Below, one piece after another: positions 13,190 through 14,282 of a stretch of DNA of 14,282 bases (position 1 is its first letter; each line of letters begins with the position of its first letter). The translations under genes were made by a program, and so were the position numbers. Under the pieces are notes generated by a model, which was not told the DNA's origin, made no database searches, and saw only the letters and a list, made by a program, of their open reading frames with translations. Source of the stretch: Phycisphaeraceae bacterium (GTDB lineage Bacteria > Planctomycetota > Phycisphaerae > Phycisphaerales > Phycisphaeraceae); NCBI GenBank assembly GCA_020850375.1, contig JADZET010000030.1, forward strand, positions 1 to 14,282. Reading direction: 5' to 3'.

Positions 13190-14282
13190 ATGGCAGGGAT
13201 GATCGCGGTCAAGGGTGAGGGTTTCGTGGACTCGTCGACGGGCGAGCGGTTCGTGCCGATCGGGTGCAACTACTTCGATCCATTCGCGGGTTGGGTGCCG
13301 AAGATCTGGGCCCAGTTCGATCGGGATCGCGTGGCCAAGCAGTTCGACCAGATCGCCGCGGCGGGGCTGAACACCATCCGGGTGTTCCTGTCGCTGTGGC
13401 TGAGCCCCGAGCCGGGCGTGTTCGACGAGGAGCGGTTCAAGAAGGTCGACGAGATGGTGGCCCTGGCGGGCAAGAGCGGCCTGAGGATCATCTTCTCGGG
13501 TCCGAACTGGTGGGAGGGCGCGCCCAGGCATCGCTACGGCGACGTCTTCGCCGACTCGCAGGAGATGACCTATTGCGACGCGCTGTGGGCGGAGCTCGGC
13601 AAACGATACGGGCAGAGCCCCACGGTGATGACCTGGGACCTTTACAACGAGCCTCACGTCGATTGGCGGACCAAGGCGACCCACGCCAGCCCGCACCGCA
13701 TCGCGGCCTGGCGCAGGCACGCCATGGAGCGCCTGGGCGTGGACGTGGACGACCTGCCGCCGCGCAATGTCAAGACGGCCGGCGTCGACCTGGCGCTCTA
13801 TCGCGAATACCTGCGTTTCCTCGACGACCTCTCGGACCTGTGGGTCGAGCACCAGTGCCGGGCCATCCGCGGCAGCGGGGCGAAGAACCTGATCTCCGTC
13901 GGCACGGTGCAGTGGTCCACGCCCATCCTCGAGCCCAAGGAGCTGGGCTACGGCTCGGTGCCGCCGCAGCGCGTGTCGCGGCACCTGGACTACGTCTCAC
14001 AGCACTTCTACCCGATCGTCTCGAGCCTCAAGGCCGGGATCGAGCCGGAGGTGGACGTGCAGAAGGCCTACCTCGAGCTCGTCTTCCGGGCCGCCCGCGT
14101 GCCGGGCAAGCCGTTGGTGATGGAGGAGTTCGGCTGGCAGGGCGGGAAGCAGACGTCGATGGACTCCTGCTTCAAGCCCGAGGAGCACCAGACGATGTGG
14201 TGCGACGCGCTGATGGAGGTCACGCGGCGCTGCGGTGCGGCCGGCTGGCTGAACTGGCCCTACGCCGACAGCCCCGATCCCA
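13190..14282 (+). CDS. GH5-like (clan A) glycoside hydrolase, copy 2, 3' truncated by window
   Basis: The frame is open from ATG 13190 (GAGGAG about 9 bases upstream) to the window end, so 364 residues are visible. The protein follows copy 1 almost motif for motif: FVPIGCNYFDP, GWVPKIWAQFD, GLRIIFSGPNWWEG, acid/base E154 in LYNEPHV, HLDYVSQHFYP, nucleophile E313 in PLVMEEFGWQGG, EEHQTMWC, then GWLNWPYADS at the edge. Both catalytic Glu residues are intact. It differs from copy 1 in the substrate-side loops (WLSPEPGVFDEE against VLNPAPGSYDI; WWEGAPRHRYGD against GWEGGAHHAWGD), so the two probably differ in preferred chain or linkage. It has no signal peptide and is inferred cytosolic. Like copy 1, it is separated from the gene before it by a hairpin just ahead of its Shine-Dalgarno. 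Exact family is unsettled. Confidence 0.88.
   Translation, partial: MAGMIAVKGEGFVDSSTGERFVPIGCNYFDPFAGWVPKIWAQFDRDRVAKQFDQIAAAGLNTIRVFLSLWLSPEPGVFDEERFKKVDEMVALAGKSGLRIIFSGPNWWEGAPRHRYGDVFADSQEMTYCDALWAELGKRYGQSPTVMTWDLYNEPHVDWRTKATHASPHRIAAWRRHAMERLGVDVDDLPPRNVKTAGVDLALYREYLRFLDDLSDLWVEHQCRAIRGSGAKNLISVGTVQWSTPILEPKELGYGSVPPQRVSRHLDYVSQHFYPIVSSLKAGIEPEVDVQKAYLELVFRAARVPGKPLVMEEFGWQGGKQTSMDSCFKPEEHQTMWCDALMEVTRRCGAAGWLNWPYADSPDP

Noticed and set aside
1..14282. Search for CRISPR repeats, tRNA or rRNA genes, transposases, toxin-antitoxin pairs or defence modules
   Set aside because: None seen. AddAB can act against phage DNA, but this is an ordinary housekeeping pair with no defence genes beside it.

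Overview
The window is a dense, GC-rich bacterial chromosome segment with no intergenic gap over about 150 bases. The gene set (short receiver-like protein, cytosolic carbohydrate enzymes, AddAB recombinase, YajQ, YidE-type permease) and the base composition suggest Planctomycetota or a neighbouring PVC-group bacterium. This is an inference; there is no rRNA or marker gene to settle it. I see no mobile element, CRISPR array, tRNA or rRNA.

Layout. Positions 1-386 hold the 3' end of an unrecognised plus-strand gene, followed by a GNAT acetyltransferase (485-1027) whose codon use looks less GC-biased than its neighbours. Converging on it from the minus strand is a recombination and permease block, listed here in transcription order: a YidE/AspT-type permease with two RCK_C domains (9078-7405), AddB (about 7344-4402) and AddA (4405-1031). 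addB and addA share an ATGA stop/start overlap and should form the two-nuclease, one-motor AddAB double-strand-break resection enzyme. Divergent from the permease run yajQ (9224-9715), a short MGMT-type alkyltransferase (9760-10158) and a small receiver-like protein (10216-10596).

From 10725 to the right edge lies a carbohydrate cluster: a GH130 mannoside phosphorylase/hydrolase and two tandem, clearly paralogous GH5-like (clan A) enzymes, the second cut by the window end. None of the three shows a signal peptide, so they probably act in the cytoplasm on imported beta-mannosidic or related oligosaccharides. Both junctions inside the cluster carry strong hairpins: a near-textbook intrinsic terminator whose T-tract abuts the next Shine-Dalgarno, then a pair of overlapping, mutually exclusive stems. 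This suggests graded expression or attenuation inside the operon.

The most interesting signals are this hairpin arrangement, a probable leaderless start at the receiver-like gene with a dyad over its -10 box, dyads placed around the -10 of two other promoters, an apparently incomplete iron-sulfur cysteine set in AddB, and the cytosolic GH130 plus duplicated GH5 module. No clearly new defence or mobile system is visible.
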